From: Taiwanofungus camphoratus
Taxonomy: Eukaryota; Basidiomycota; Agaricomycetes; Polyporales; Taiwanofungaceae
DNA length: 64,000 bases
Direction: 5' to 3'
Assembly: GCA_003999685.1 (NCBI GenBank)
Contig: CP021230.1
Span: forward strand, 992,001-1,056,000
Shown here: piece by piece, positions 47,418-59,389 of the stretch
Layout: every line of letters begins with the position of its first letter
How positions within the stretch are numbered: position 1 is the first letter of the stretch
Notes under the pieces: model-generated
The model's database searches: none
The model's input: only the letters and a program-made list of their open reading frames with translations
Told to the model about the DNA's origin: nothing
Made by a program: the position numbers and the translations under genes

Positions 47418-49050
47418 ATGGTGTTGGAAGTCGCCTATACATTAATATCTTCCGTGCTACCTTCGAAATATTATCTCCATGTCGGTGTCACAGCTGTTGT
47501 CCTCCTCGTCATTTATGCATTCGCGCAAGGGCGCACCACGAATCGTGAGCGTGACCTTCATGCCCGCGTCATTCTGGTTACAGTTGCGTTCCCACTGCTC
47601 TCTACTGCAATGCATCTAATCACGTCACCTAGTAGGGTGGGTTCACCCCGCTTGGCCTAACCTTGCTATCCGCTCTCGCAACTCGCGGTGCTCATATCAT
47701 TGCCATATCTCCATATCCTCTTGTTCATGCATACCCGTCTCTACTTATCCCGCTCCTCCGCTCGACCACAAACAATGAAAACATTTTTGCCGAGTACGCT
47801 GATTTAGCAGACCCTGCCTCCATTCGCGAGTTCTGTACTCGTTTCCTTACAGGACAAGATCAGCGGCTCGACGCCATCGTGTTTGGGCACGAATACCATG
47901 GTATCGGCAGGCTATTCGGCCTAGGGAGGAACGTCATTCTGTACGAGGAGCAGCGAGAGACAGCGTCTATTGCCACATTCCTTATGATCACCCTCTTGTT
48001 ACCCGCCCTGCTTGTTGAACCCGTAGAACGCGACATCCGCATCATAAATGTTATAAACCCCTTCTACGCCGCCGCCGCTCCCTCTTTCACCTCTGCATTC
48101 ACTTCTACGTCCTTGTCCTCTGTCTCTTCTTCTCTCTTCCTCCTTGAAGGACATCGAGCTCTTCGGACCACTGTCTTGACGCGCCACCTGCAACGCGTTC
48201 TGGACTCTCTGCCCAATCATGCTACTACCAATGACCCTAATGCCCAGAACCAGCCCGCTACTTCCTCATCTAGTTCAAAGGCAAATTCCAAGTTGGCTCC
48301 AAACAGCTTTCTCCAAACTCATCCTTCGAACATTATCGCTACCTCTGTCTGCCCGGGCATTAGTCGCAAGGATACTATTGCTCCTCATCTTGGCGCAGAG
48401 CGAGATGTACAGGAAAGTTTATCAATGTTAGGGGCAGTTATGTGAGTAGTGCATTTCTCTTGCTTCGTCGAAACAATTACCTGCTGTCGTGATATGTCAT
48501 GTCCGTCTGTGTCATGGTGCAAGAATAAAGTAACTGATCCCATTTTAGTTATGCGCTGTTCTTCCCACTGTTCCTACTACTTTCAAAGTCTCCCAATGCG
48601 GCGCTGCAATCGATTTTGCATGTGCTCTTCCTACCAACTCCCCTTAAGCGCGTACTCGCCCAGGTTGATGCCACTGTCAATCCCAGCGTACCTATAGACG
48701 GATCTGCAATGAAATCTCATGATAAGGAGGAAGAAAGAAGAGTTGTGTTCGAGGAGGTCCTCAAGCCTGGTGCATTATATCGCGAATGCGCTGTAGTACA
48801 AGTGAATGTTCCTCCACTTCCCCCGTCGAATGCGGCGTCGGATGATAAAGATAAAACAAAGAGGAAAAAAGAGGCAAGCGGTAAGGAAGGTACTGATGCT
48901 GAATACCCTGACGATAAAGAGCTTGGTGGGGAAGCAGTAGGCAGAGTTGTTTGGGAGTGGTATGAAGAGAAGTTGAAGGTGTGGGAGGCGACCAAGGCGA
49001 AAGCGGATGAGCAGAGAGAGAAGGGAGAGAGCCAACCAGAAGCAAGATAA
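47418..49050 (+). CDS. SDR-like (Rossmann fold) membrane protein, 490 residues
   Basis: Three exons (47418-47582, 47636-48441, 48549-49050). The first exon encodes an N-terminal membrane segment (YYLHVGVTAVVLLVIYAFA). Splicing creates ILVTGGFTPLGLTLLSALATRG, the nucleotide-binding glycine motif of short-chain dehydrogenases. Further SDR-like strands follow (RGAHIIAISPYPL, RLDAIVFGHE, DIRIINVINPF). The usual YxxxK catalytic pair is not evident, so it may bind NAD(P) without catalysing. A second hydrophobic stretch (YALFFPLFLLLS) and a charged C-terminal tail rich in Lys/Glu follow. Likely an endoplasmic reticulum or other internal membrane protein. The function is unknown. Confidence 0.78.
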
Positions 49051-49702
49051 CCAAACATAAAGCGCAGGTGGAAAAACGGACAGACCATGTAGGCTAATTC
49101 ACACCATTGCAGCTCTTGGGTCGTCTCTTCTGGGCTTGATGTACATGCATGCCACTGACATGGACGGTATATGGCCACGTCTCACGGATCCTTGGTGCTT
49201 CAGTGGAATGGAATGATAGTGAGCAGGGGTAGCTTTGCTCCACTTCATACTACTCATAATTTAATTGCGATCGATCGCGATTGTATATGCGTCAAAGATA
49301 TCGCTGTGGACCTGTTGCATTGATAGGTAGTCGGTTATGTCAGTTTCACTGAATGGTTGTTGCCAGAGTCTGGCAGTCACGAATCTAGAACAGCAAGACG
49401 ACATTATTTCACCTCTGCGAACGTTAGTATGCATTCTCTTATGTAGGGATTTTCAGCTTTCAGGTACATAGTTCACACTTGACCATAATGAAGCCTGAAT
49501 ACAAAACAGCCATGGCCTCCTTCGCTGCATGTTACGCGTCGCATTCGCTTCACTTCTACGACGTAGCCGTACATCGTGCATTATGACAGCATTTGTGATC
49601 GTATTAGTCCATTCCTCGCTAAAAACGAGGTGTTAGTCCGTCGCAAAGTATGTGAGCTACAGTTCAACAACTGTCCAAGACCGAATGCAACTTTCTTCCA
49701 CT
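49051..49702. other. Convergent intergenic region
   Basis: About 650 bp between two 3' ends. ATCGATCGCGAT near 49268 is a small palindrome without evident role. No gene was recognised. Confidence 0.5.
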
Positions 49703-50325
49703 TCAGTTGATGATCCAGCTGACGTTCGAAATGACGCCCTGGCTGGTATTTGCGAAGTGCTCGAAGCCGACAGGTGATAGGCCAACGTCGCTGTCGCCGC
49801 AGCTGACACAGTAGTCGACGACTTGGGCAGTCACGTTCGTGCCATTGTCTACGAGAGAAAGGTGTCGATGACAAGACGTCCGACGAAAAAAATGTTGACG
49901 TACAAGCAACGGTGAGGTTGTGGTTACAGATGGGGTTGCTGAGAAAAGTATGGACTGCTAGGTGAATGTATCCAACTTGAGTCCCGTCCACCATACTTAC
50001 GTGTTAGGATTCTGCGTGGCTCCACTAGATAGATTCCGTAGTTTAGTTCTGTGTCTTCGCAATTGCCGTCCCGAAAATAACGTACGGATAGTTGTAGAAT
50101 GTGTGAGAAGAAACAGAGGCAACATATTGGTCGCTTGTGTTTGTGAAACCACAAGCTCCTACACCGGGATTGAAGTAGAAGACTAGAATCCATGTCTGTC
50201 AGCGTCGCACGATAGATGCAGTGAGATTGATCATCCTTACGAGTACCCGTGCCGTTAATGCTCTGCGCGTTCACCACACCCAGGACAAGAGAGAGCAATA
50301 CAGAAGACGCAGCAAAGACCTTCAT
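49703..50325 (-). CDS. Secreted RlpA-like double-psi beta-barrel protein
   Basis: Five exons (50325-50241, 50182-50086, 50024-50001, 49938-49904, 49848-49703), including 24-nt and 35-nt exons, give a 128-residue protein. The signal peptide is clear (KVFAASSVLLSLVLGVVNA). The mature part follows the barwin/RlpA pattern of fungal expansin-like proteins: FYFNPGVGACGF, then CNHNLTV, VTAQVVDYCVSC, the Asp-containing VGLSPVGFEHF and VSWII. Proteins of this type are small, disulfide-bonded and secreted; some loosen wall polymers and some are stress-induced. Function is inferred from the fold. A TATATAAGG box lies about 90 bp upstream of the ATG. Simple ORF searching breaks this gene because of its tiny exons. 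Confidence 0.88.
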
Positions 50326-51432
50326 GATGGACTAACAGTTGTAGATTAAATTTGCGGGGGATAGCTGGCGGGGGATTCGACAGCCTAAGGCTTGAGTGCT
50401 TCATTTGACGGCCTTATATACCCCTCACAGAGCAGACGATCGAATGGAAACATCTGGCAACTCGCATGACGATGATACTCATGGCACACGCGGAAATTAT
50501 CGAGGGGTGGGACGTCACTTTTAGGAGACGAGTATGACAAGTATGACAAGTCAGATGGCCAAGACAAAAGTCAGAGAAGACCGAATTGCACGGGGTGAGC
50601 AGCTCATGTTCACCTCTTTACCGCTCTGCGAAGACGTTGCACGAGAATATGTGACGGCAATCGCCTCGGCAACGCCAATGGGAGCGCGAGAGAAAGAATG
50701 TATGATGGCTACGATGAACGAAGTATACGGACTCACGTCGTCCCCTGTACGAACTCCACTAGAGCATATGTGAAGCTACGTCGTGCGCCAGTGATCACGC
50801 TGCTTGCCTTCGAATGTGATGTATACGAGGAACGTGATCAAGATGGAAGTCGTGGTACATGCTTGCTAGGCAGACGGCTCAAACGCACCCCAGACTATCC
50901 CAGGCGGCATGTACTGGCAGCAGATGGCTGGACAGATCACGTAGTCACAAGACAGGAGAATCCTGATATTGATTCGCCGCTGCCCTGCGTTACATATCTT
51001 CAGGCTGCGGTGAACACAATGCTAATTTTCTATACGATAGACTTTCCAGGTGAAACTGAAGTAAGTGCAGTTTCGTAGAGTGCTTTGTAGCGATTCCACG
51101 GCAAGATATGGCGATCGCATTTGGTCACGTCTTGAAGACTTCCGAGAGTACACCAGTAACATCTGCTGCTATTCAACCTCAGAAAGAAAAGGGCATCCGA
51201 TTCTTTGTCCAGAGTCGCAGTAAACCCAAATAGTAAGTAATACGTGAAGGAAATGTACCAGTAGTTTTGGCACAGGCGTCTAAATAACCGACGACGCGAC
51301 AGAGTACGGTGCAGCTGAATTTCGAATCTGTCCTCGCCGACAGTCTACTTTCGTTTCTCCATCGCTGCAGTCTTTGAAGTGGTTTCCTGACAACAATCAT
51401 AGCCATCGTCCTTGATCTTTTACGAAATCATC
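50326..51432. promoter_or_regulatory. Divergent promoter region between RlpA-like gene and CCT8
   Basis: About 1.1 kb. GGGTATATAAGG on the minus strand near 50420 serves the RlpA-like gene. Open frames at 50534-50773 and 50698-51078 overlap each other and do not look coding. Confidence 0.45.
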
Positions 51433-53526
51433 ATGTCACTTAAGATGCCTAAGGCGAACAATCTCCAGCTATTCAAAGATGGCTACAAGGTCGGCTCACT
51501 CGCTTTTTGACCTATAATATTTTGGGGCCTGAAAGCATGTATAGCACTTACAAGGGATTGAAGATGCTGTACTCAGAAACATTCAAGCCGTTTCCGAGCT
51601 TTCTGATCTTGTCCGTACGAGCTTTGGGCCAAACGGTGCGCCCGCCCTTCGTTTACAGCGTTTCACGCAAGCTGATTGAGGCCTCATATTCTTGTAGGCA
51701 GAAATAAGCTGCTTATCAACCACCTTGGACGACTCTTTGTGACTTCCGATGCAGCGACCATCATTCGTGAGATTGAGGTAGTCCATCCCGCAGCGAAACT
51801 ACTAGTCATGGCATCGCAGGCGCAGGAGTCAGAGGTGCGTATTCGACTATCGTTCTTCTATGACTATGTTCAATCCCTTGTCGAATTACGCTTGGCTTAG
51901 ATGGGCGACTCAACCAACATGGTCCTCATTCTTGCTGGTGAGCTCCTGAAAAAGGCAGAACATCTGCTCGTGATGGGCCTGCACCCGAGTGAAGTTATCA
52001 AGGGCTACGAGCTTGCCTCCGTGAAAGCGTTAGCAGAACTAGAGAGTATGTCGTTCTTGCTCGCTTGCTGAGGAAAGGGTTCATGTCTTTCGCTCAAGAT
52101 CTATCAAAATCTTCCCTGCACTCGCCTCTAACGCAAACCGAACTTGCCGCTGCCCTGAAGCCCGCTATCGCGTCGAAGCAATATGGGTATGAGGACACGC
52201 TTGCGTCCCTGGTCGCAGAAGCCGCGTTAGCAGTAATGCCACCCAATCCGAAGAACTTCAATGTCGACAATGTGCGGGTAGTAAAGATCATGGGTGGCAG
52301 TTTGGCAGGGAGCAGAGTAGTTAGGGGAATGGTGTTTGGCCGAGAACCGGAAGGTATGTGATCTGTTTCTGGCTTGCGTGAATTTGTCATTCATTTCCTC
52401 CCTAGGAATGATTAAAAAAGTGAAGAAGGGCAAGGTCGCAGTATTCACCTGCGGTCTGGACATCGCACAGACGGAGACGAAAGGCACGGTCCTCCTCAAA
52501 AATGCGGACGAGATGCTCAATTTCACTCGGGGGGAAGAAAAGCATTTAGAGAAGGTCTGGTCGGTTCATTTTACCATTCTGCTCCTTGTTTTAATATTGC
52601 ATCTTGGCAGATCTTCCAAGAGATCGCCGACTCCGGTGTCAAAGTAATCATCGCTGGCTCTAGTGTGGGCGAATTGGCGTTGCACTACCTAAACCGCCTG
52701 GACATCGCGTTACTGAAGGTCCTTTCGAAGTTCGATCTGCGCCGTCTATGTCGCGTTGTCAATGCAACGCCGCTCGCACGGATGGGTGCTCCAACAGCAG
52801 AAGAGGCTGGGTACGTCGACGTCTTCGAGTGCATCGAGATCGGTGGGGACCGCGTAACGGTCTTGCGGCAGCTTGTCGAAGGTGACCCCGACTTCGACGC
52901 GTCTCCCGGCGCAGGGCCTGCGGAACGGACGCGGACGGCGACGATCGTCCTGCGTGGAGCGACAACGAACCGCCTTGACGACCTCGAGCGTGCAGTGGAC
53001 GACGGAGTGAACGTGATCAAGGCGCTGCTGAAGGACCCGCGCCTTGTGCCTGGTGCGGGCGCGACGGAGCTGGAGCTTGCAAGGCGGGTGGAGACTTACG
53101 GCGCGGGGCTAAAGGGTCTCGCGCAGCACGGTGTGCGGAGATGGGCGAGTGCGCTTGAAGTCGTTCCCCGCACCCTAGCGGAAAATGCGCTTGGTGGGTC
53201 AGAGGGAAACGAGATTGTAAGTCGGCTGTGGGCAAAACATGAGAGCGAAGGTGGCGAAGCTTGGGGAGTCGACGTTGAGGTATGTTTCACTTTCGACATC
53301 GCATGCTACTCTAGACTCATGTTGGTGTTTATAGGCCGAGACAGATGGGACTCTGGTGGCCCCTGACCACGGCATCCTTGATTCGCTAGCGGCTAAGTCG
53401 TGGGCAATTCGTCTGGCGACGGAAGCTGCGGTATCTGTGCTCAGTGTCGACAGCATCATCATGAGCAAGCCCGCTGGTGGGCCCAAAATACCGCAGCAAG
53501 CGGGTAATTGGGATGAAGATGATTGA
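51433..53526 (+). CDS. CCT8: T-complex protein 1 subunit theta (chaperonin CCT8)
   Basis: Eight exons (51433-51489, 51545-51635, 51698-51834, 51901-52045, 52099-52353, 52406-52554, 52611-53279, 53335-53526) give 564 residues, close to the usual ~550. CCT8 features: TSFGPNGRNKLLINHLG, SDAATIIREIEVVHPAAKLL, MGLHPSEVIKGYE, VRVVKIMGGSL, ERTRTATIVLRGAT, LVPGAGATELELA and a C-terminal VDSIIMSKPAGGP. It is one of eight subunits of the cytosolic ring that folds actin and tubulin. The nucleotide motif reads GDSTN instead of the usual GDGTN/GDGTT, while the Asp is kept. No other lesion is visible. Confidence 0.95.
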
Positions 53527-53920
53527 TCTTATGGTACTGATTCGAATCAATAATATCATTGTACAATGTCACCACTTTGTTTGCTCGCGTCAATCTATCT
53601 CGAGCACTGTATGGGGTGGGGTTTGCTCACTGCATGACAATATGGTGAACAAACCAACGCGTTTGGACATGCGTTTGCACCGTACAGAACTCAGCTATCG
53701 TCGAGCGGTGATGCACTATGTCGTCAGTCCTTGGGTTCGTATTTACGAGACAAAGCATACGTTCAAAGCAAGGTCCTGGCGCGTCCCAGTTTCCGTGGCT
53801 TTCAATCAGACCTGGACGTCAGTGCCCGACTGTATGCTAATTGAACTGTCTCAGGAAAATACCACATCGACAAACATAAGGTGAATATAAAGCTATGTTT
53901 GACTAAGGACTCGGCACAAC
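53527..53920. other. Convergent intergenic region
   Basis: About 390 bp between the 3' ends of CCT8 and the second Tos1-like gene. A 135-codon frame starting at 53477 inside the CCT8 end shows no protein-like pattern. Confidence 0.5.
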
Positions 53921-55281
53921 CTAACGTCTGTCATGCCGGCGTTGTGCATGTATGGATGGACTAGTTAGTTCTCTGCGTGAACTGCCAGAGAAAGCCACAG
54001 TCATCGCAGGTGCGCTCAAGTACCCGTCGATGAGGCTCCTCGTGAGCGCATTCTGCGTGTAGTCCCACTCGGTGTAGCGCTGAATAGCGATCGAATCGGT
54101 TTCGAGGTCGAAGATCACGCCGTACGTTACCTGCCCACTCGTCGGTCGTGCAAAGTAGTTGTTGCTGCCCGTGCCAGTCGCGCCCTTGAAAGAGTAGATC
54201 TCCGAGATCGCCTGGTCTGGGTTGCTGCCGGTGAGGACCTCGAGCACATCCAGCTCTGCGCAGCCAGTCGCGCCCGTACCGCGGCAGTTGCACCCGTATT
54301 GGGCAGAGCGCACAATTTGCCCGTTCAGGATCCAGATGGCGGGAACGTTGGACGGGTTGGAAGAGGATGGCATGTCAAACGTGACAACAAACATCTTCGA
54401 ACCGGCCCAGGCATGGTTAGCGGTGCCGCGCGAGAAGCCATCGCACGGATCGCTCGAGTCGCAGGTAGAAGCGGTCATGATGTTCTGATCAATAAACAAA
54501 GTCAGCGCGTGACGGGTTAGATGTGCGCATAAGTCATACAATTTCCTCCGTCTCTGGGAGCCATCCTGACGCAACTTGAGCATTAGCGGTGGCAGCTGCG
54601 CCCGTCCAGCTGCCATTTGCATACGATTGGCTCGCTCCGCCGCAGACTGTGATGTTTTCTGAGTGCAACTCGTCGGTAAGGCACTATTTTGCTACAGACC
54701 TGACCATGTTCCGCTTGCGGTGCCTCCCATGTTGTTCATGAAAACCATGTTTGAGGGTTGCTGTCCCGCGTTCCAGGAACTCGCGAGGCTCCAAGATGAA
54801 TCAGAGCTGCTTCCTGCTTGGTAGACGGCAATGTTGTAAATATTCATGGGTCCTCGGAAAACCATCGTCATCTCGTCATCGAATGGAGCTAACGGGCCTG
54901 TTTCACAGGAAGTTAAGGGTCAGCTCAGGCTATTGAGTAGATATAGGTCAGAGCGGCTCATTCAAAGGTCCAGGCCAATGAGCACCCGACATTGTCTCCC
55001 AATATTGAGAATAGTATAGCTATTTCTGAGCTCTATTCTGAAGCACCGAACTCACCGCTGACGCTCTTGCTTTCTGTTATGCAGGAGGGATTCACAGTGC
55101 AAGATGGCCATTCCCCTGGGATCAAGTTGGTGACCTGATTGTAGGAGCCCGAACCTCCGACGTTCGTATACTTGAGGGCACTCAAGCTGCCAGAAGTAGA
55201 GACAGGTGCGAGATTGCTCGGTGTGTCTGCCCTCGCACTAAGGAAGAGGGCTGAGGTTGCGACAAGGGAAAAAGGGAGCAT
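53921..55281 (-). CDS. Tos1-like secreted cell-wall protein, copy 2
   Basis: Four exons (55281-55056, 54897-54700, 54646-54540, 54484-53921) of 226, 198, 107 and 564 bases, exactly the sizes of the copy at 4717, give 364 residues. The signal peptide is LPFSLVATSALFLSARA. Shared hallmarks: PLAPFDDEMTMVFRGPMNIY, CGGASQSYANGSWTG, WAGSKMFVVTFDMP, CNCRGTGATGCAELDVLEVL and QRYTEWDY. The two proteins are clearly similar but differ by many substitutions, far more than the flanking arms do. Acidic residues in the ELD..E motif are kept, so both copies may be active. It lies in mirror orientation to copy 1 around the same centre as the arms. An in-frame ATG 45 bases upstream is less likely because it would bury the signal peptide. 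Confidence 0.88.
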
Positions 55282-56632
55282 GGCGGGTGAGTACGCCCAC
55301 TGCGAGGTCGGGGAGCTTTTTGACACCTTCAGGTGTCAAAATATCTGAGATACGCGAGCTCATGAGGTCGCTGCGATCCGTTCGGAGTGATCGCACTGTG
55401 GGTTCCTTGTGATCGCAAGACACGTTGATGGCGGAGGGGGATGACCTACCTCGATCTAAGGCATCCCTATGATAGAAGCCGTCGAAGATTGACTGGATCG
55501 GCACTATCAACATTAGTTTCCTCGAGGAAGAATGCCCCGATGTTGAAGAGCCAAACATTGCGCCGTTATGAGTAATTTTGTCTAGAGTCAGTCTGCAGTT
55601 GCCAAGTGACATCTTGACGCTAATCAAACATCATGGGCCCATAGCGACGTGATCGCATGCAGATGTACGGATTCCCGCCGTGGAAAAACGTCGCTGCATG
55701 CTCATTCACGCTGAGCCGGTATCAGTGAACTGCCCGGTCTCATTCTCAATCCGTGAAACTGGAGAAAGACGTTCGTTGCGACCTATGATGTGTGGCCTGC
55801 GGAAACAATTTCTCGATTGTATATGTTTGGGTCTACACCAGACGTTGAAACCACCACATACGTAGTGTGTCGCGACTCGACTGAGTAAGATATGTGACAA
55901 AGTCGTCAAATCAGTGTACGGTGGCACAATGAACGGTCTTCAAGTTCCCCGAGTCGAGAAACGAGGGTATACGCCAGGTACCAAAAGCGGCATCATTTTG
56001 GCTGAGCATACCGCCGTTAGGTGTAGAAGCGGTTGGTCAAAGTCTGTCATCTGCATCAGGGCGTGAGTACAACGAGCATTCAACGAGATACGAGAAATCG
56101 TGCCAATTGCTCATGCATGTTGTCAAGTTTGAGTTTTATTGATGGCTACTCGCGTCCTGTACCATCACTGGAACGACAGGCCAATATGAGAGGCATGCGG
56201 GCAGAATGGGGAGAATTTATTTCAATATCAATCGGGGTGGCGCTTACCCAAAAATCACACCAGGGTTGGTCAATAAGTTTAATTACGTTGCGGGATGAAC
56301 GATTTATGTAGCTCATGAATCGCAAACACCTTAGTGAGGGGAAGTCAAATTACACGTCAGGTAACAAACACCCTTTCTCTATCACAGGATACCAATCTGT
56401 ACAGTCAGCAAATTGATCCGGACCAGGAACGGTTCATCAAGCTGCCATCTTCCGGACGTAATATAAGTCTTCCACTGGAGGAAAATGAGTGTGAAGGTTC
56501 GCGCACGGCTTTGAAGAGTGATGAAGACGAGCAAATTGCATTCGACATCAAAGCAAGTGAAAATAAGTATATATTTATCAGCGCTGATGCTGTGCACAGT
56601 GTACTTACAGTCAATGCTAAGCGGAATGCCTC
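55282..56632. other. Intergenic, no gene recognised
   Basis: About 1.35 kb between the second Tos1-like gene and the right arm. It shows no evident similarity to its mirror counterpart at 3068-4716. Short open frames on both strands do not look coding. Confidence 0.5.
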
Positions 56633-57359
56633 ATGGTCCGTGCGCACATTTATTCGGTTATATATACTAGCCACCACCCCCTTTTACTCTTCATACTTAC
56701 CTTGATGGCACAAGCCCCGTCATGTACATGGGTTTGTGGGCCGTGGGGGCCTCTCATAGCACGGTGACCATGTCCTCAGGGGGCATCTGCGGTTTGTATG
56801 GGCTCCGGCTCATGCACCGTCTCAATATTTTCCTGTCCTGCTTCGGCCCTCGGGCTGGGCAGGCCCGCTTTTTTTGGTCCCTGGGCCATTCTAACCCTAA
56901 CCTTATGTCACAGCAAGGATTTTCACATGTCACAGTGTATCATACATTTGCGTACCCAGAAATACTTAGAGTTTCCTTCCACTGAGTCCCTCGTTGGCAC
57001 GGCTAAGGCCTTTAGCATCAAGTGTGTTGTCTTGGGCCATATCGTGAGTTTATCGCCAGATTGAGGAGTGGTCATGTTGACTACAGCACTCTTCGACACA
57101 GTCAGTGTCAGTGGTTTCGTCAGAGTTCCAGCATCTATTACAACCGTTACGCCTCTATTGTCAATCCACCAGCTGTGAGTAGCAAATCTGTAGCCAAGTC
57201 TTACCATCTCGACTTATAAATCTATGACTTCCGGCCCTAGTGCACTCGTCGTAATATTTGGATTTCAATCATTAATTTGAACTCTCAGTCGCCTTCATAC
57301 CCATACTCAAGACTCTTATACCCGGTCTTAACACTATCGGGTCGATCCTCGAGCTTACG

Positions 57360-58604
57360 ATGCACCGTTGTCTTCTTATTGAGGAGATCCTGTCCATCAT
57401 CATCGAACAAATATTTTTTGACGTGGATTCCAGGGGCACATTTTCTGGGACGTGCACTCTCCTAGCGTTTGCGTTGACTTGTCGAACCATCTCGGAACCA
57501 GCCCTCGACCGGCTTTGGCACACACAATTGACATTATTGCCCCTGATCAAGACTTTACCTTCTGATGCTTGGGATGTATATGGATCCGTTCATGAATTTG
57601 TGGTATATAGTTTATGAGCATAGGCTATGCCGCTTGCATTATGCTCACATCCATGCCTTCAGAACCTAGTCCAACCATTACTCCCTTCTGATTGGTCGAG
57701 ATTCAACGTCTATGCATCTCGAGTCAAATGCTTTGGCTATAATCCATACATCACCGGTCCTGTACCTGTCCATGTATGGGGCCGTTCTCACAAACTCAAT
57801 TTGACTATATTGGATTCGTTCCGTAATAGTCATCCATCAATGCCGCTGTTGCCCAATCTGTGTCGCCTACGATTCACAGTAGACAATATCAATGCGAAGT
57901 CTCAGCTTTATGCTGACCTGTTCTTCGCGCGCTCTCTTACAGGCCTTCATCTGGACTTTACATATCACTGGTGCACCATCGAAGAAAAGCAGGCTGTCTC
58001 AGCAATGTTGATGTCTTTACCGCGATTGAGCCCATTGTTGGAGTCGTTTGTGACGGACACCATACCCTTCGAGCAACCCCATGACACTCGATGGGACGAA
58101 TGGCGAGCCACTCGCCAACTTTGGGTTCCCAGCCTAACCAGCGAAGATCTCATTTCTCTGTCTGTCATGCCAAACCTGCGCTGTGCTCAGCTCTGGACGA
58201 GATCAGCAGATGTCATACCCTCTCCTGAGAATGTTGCTATGCATGGTTTCGCCTCATTGCGAGTGCTTAACATTTGGGCGACCTCGCTGGACATTTGCAG
58301 CGCCCTGCTGAGACTTTTGCCGGCCTGGCAGTTGGAGGCTTTGACAGTTTGTATCCAAGAGCAGCCGAGTGCTGCTCTAGTCCAAGATTTCGTGTCAGGT
58401 GCTCGAGGTCACTGCTCGCTGTCAACTTTAGAAAGTATCCGACTACACGACACTGCCATATGTCGGTGCTCCGTGGACAATGAAGTTATCGATGCCTGTA
58501 TATTGGCACCCCTCCTCGCCTTCACCAATCTTCGCACGGTAGAGATTAATTTACCAAGTTTGGTCTTCGACAAATCCGCGTTGATTACGATGGTATCGTC
58601 CTGA
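57360..58604 (+). pseudogene. F-box protein pseudogene, right-arm copy
   Basis: Exons 57360-57575 and 57663-58604 give a 385-codon frame nearly identical to the left-arm copy; I saw two differences in the leucine-rich part (Lys/Arg and Thr/Ala). It ends at the same TGA in place of the Trp present in the intact relative 1.2 kb downstream. Because this copy stands in the same orientation directly upstream of that relative, it probably arose as a tandem duplicate here, and this locus is the likelier origin of the arm. Confidence 0.8.
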
Positions 58605-59287
58605 CCATTATGGGAGCACTCAGGCATTGGGGGTGGGAGGCTGTCTCCTCAGTGACTTTCTGTAGATTGCACGAGGTCATCTAGTTCTGCCCTAATCTGT
58701 TCTGGCGTTGGATGCCTCATCGGGATTTGAGAACAGTATGATGTACGGGTCCATAAATCATAGGATGTCAAGTATCAACATGACCGACTCTATCTTCCTC
58801 ACAGCCATCGATTCCTCAGTTCGCCCCTCTGCATGCATTATCACCGAAAGTCTGTTGATGCGGTTTCCACTAGGCATTGATCCCTTTCCGGCAGAGGCCT
58901 TATGGCGCGTCACAAATGGACGGACTAACTGGTGCCTTCTGGCAAGACGTGCGAGAGGAACTGCGTGTCTTTGTATATATGATGCCAAATATTAGTAGAT
59001 CTCCGCGTGATTTTTACGCATTTACGCATTACAATGTGTAGTGTGTAACGGCTAGTTTCAGGCTCGTTCTCTGAGCATGGTAGTCTGTCACGATGAGCAA
59101 TAATTCAGTGATCGATTATCCTAGTCTACATCCACGCGGCCCATCCAATTCGGGCGTAACCTGACACATTTAGAAAGTAATTCTTCTCAGTGTTCGACGC
59201 TCAGTGCATTGAAAATATGTGCTGTCCGAGCGGATGTCTGATCTTCGCGGCATTCCAGCTTTAGCCTTAGTGACTTTAGCCTGCATA

Positions 59288-59389
59288 CATCAGGGAAAAT
59301 CAGGCAGCTACAACTACATCTATAATACTATATCGTGCTATAAATCAGGGTGGTAGACATCCAGCTATGTACCTGCATTTTTCCTGATG
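59288..59389. mobile_element. 102-bp MITE, right-arm copy
   Basis: Mirror copy of 310-411 with the same CATCAGG...CCTGATG ends and TA flanks. It was inside the arm when the arm was duplicated. Confidence 0.65.

Noticed and set aside
48040-48230. Antisense frames inside the SDR-like gene
   Set aside because: Shadows of a Ser-rich coding stretch.
50534-51078. Two overlapping plus-strand frames between the RlpA-like gene and CCT8
   Set aside because: No motif or splice signals; the region is better explained as a divergent promoter.
53477-53884. 135-codon frame starting in the CCT8 3' end
   Set aside because: Different frame from CCT8, no domain, and an unlikely residue mix.
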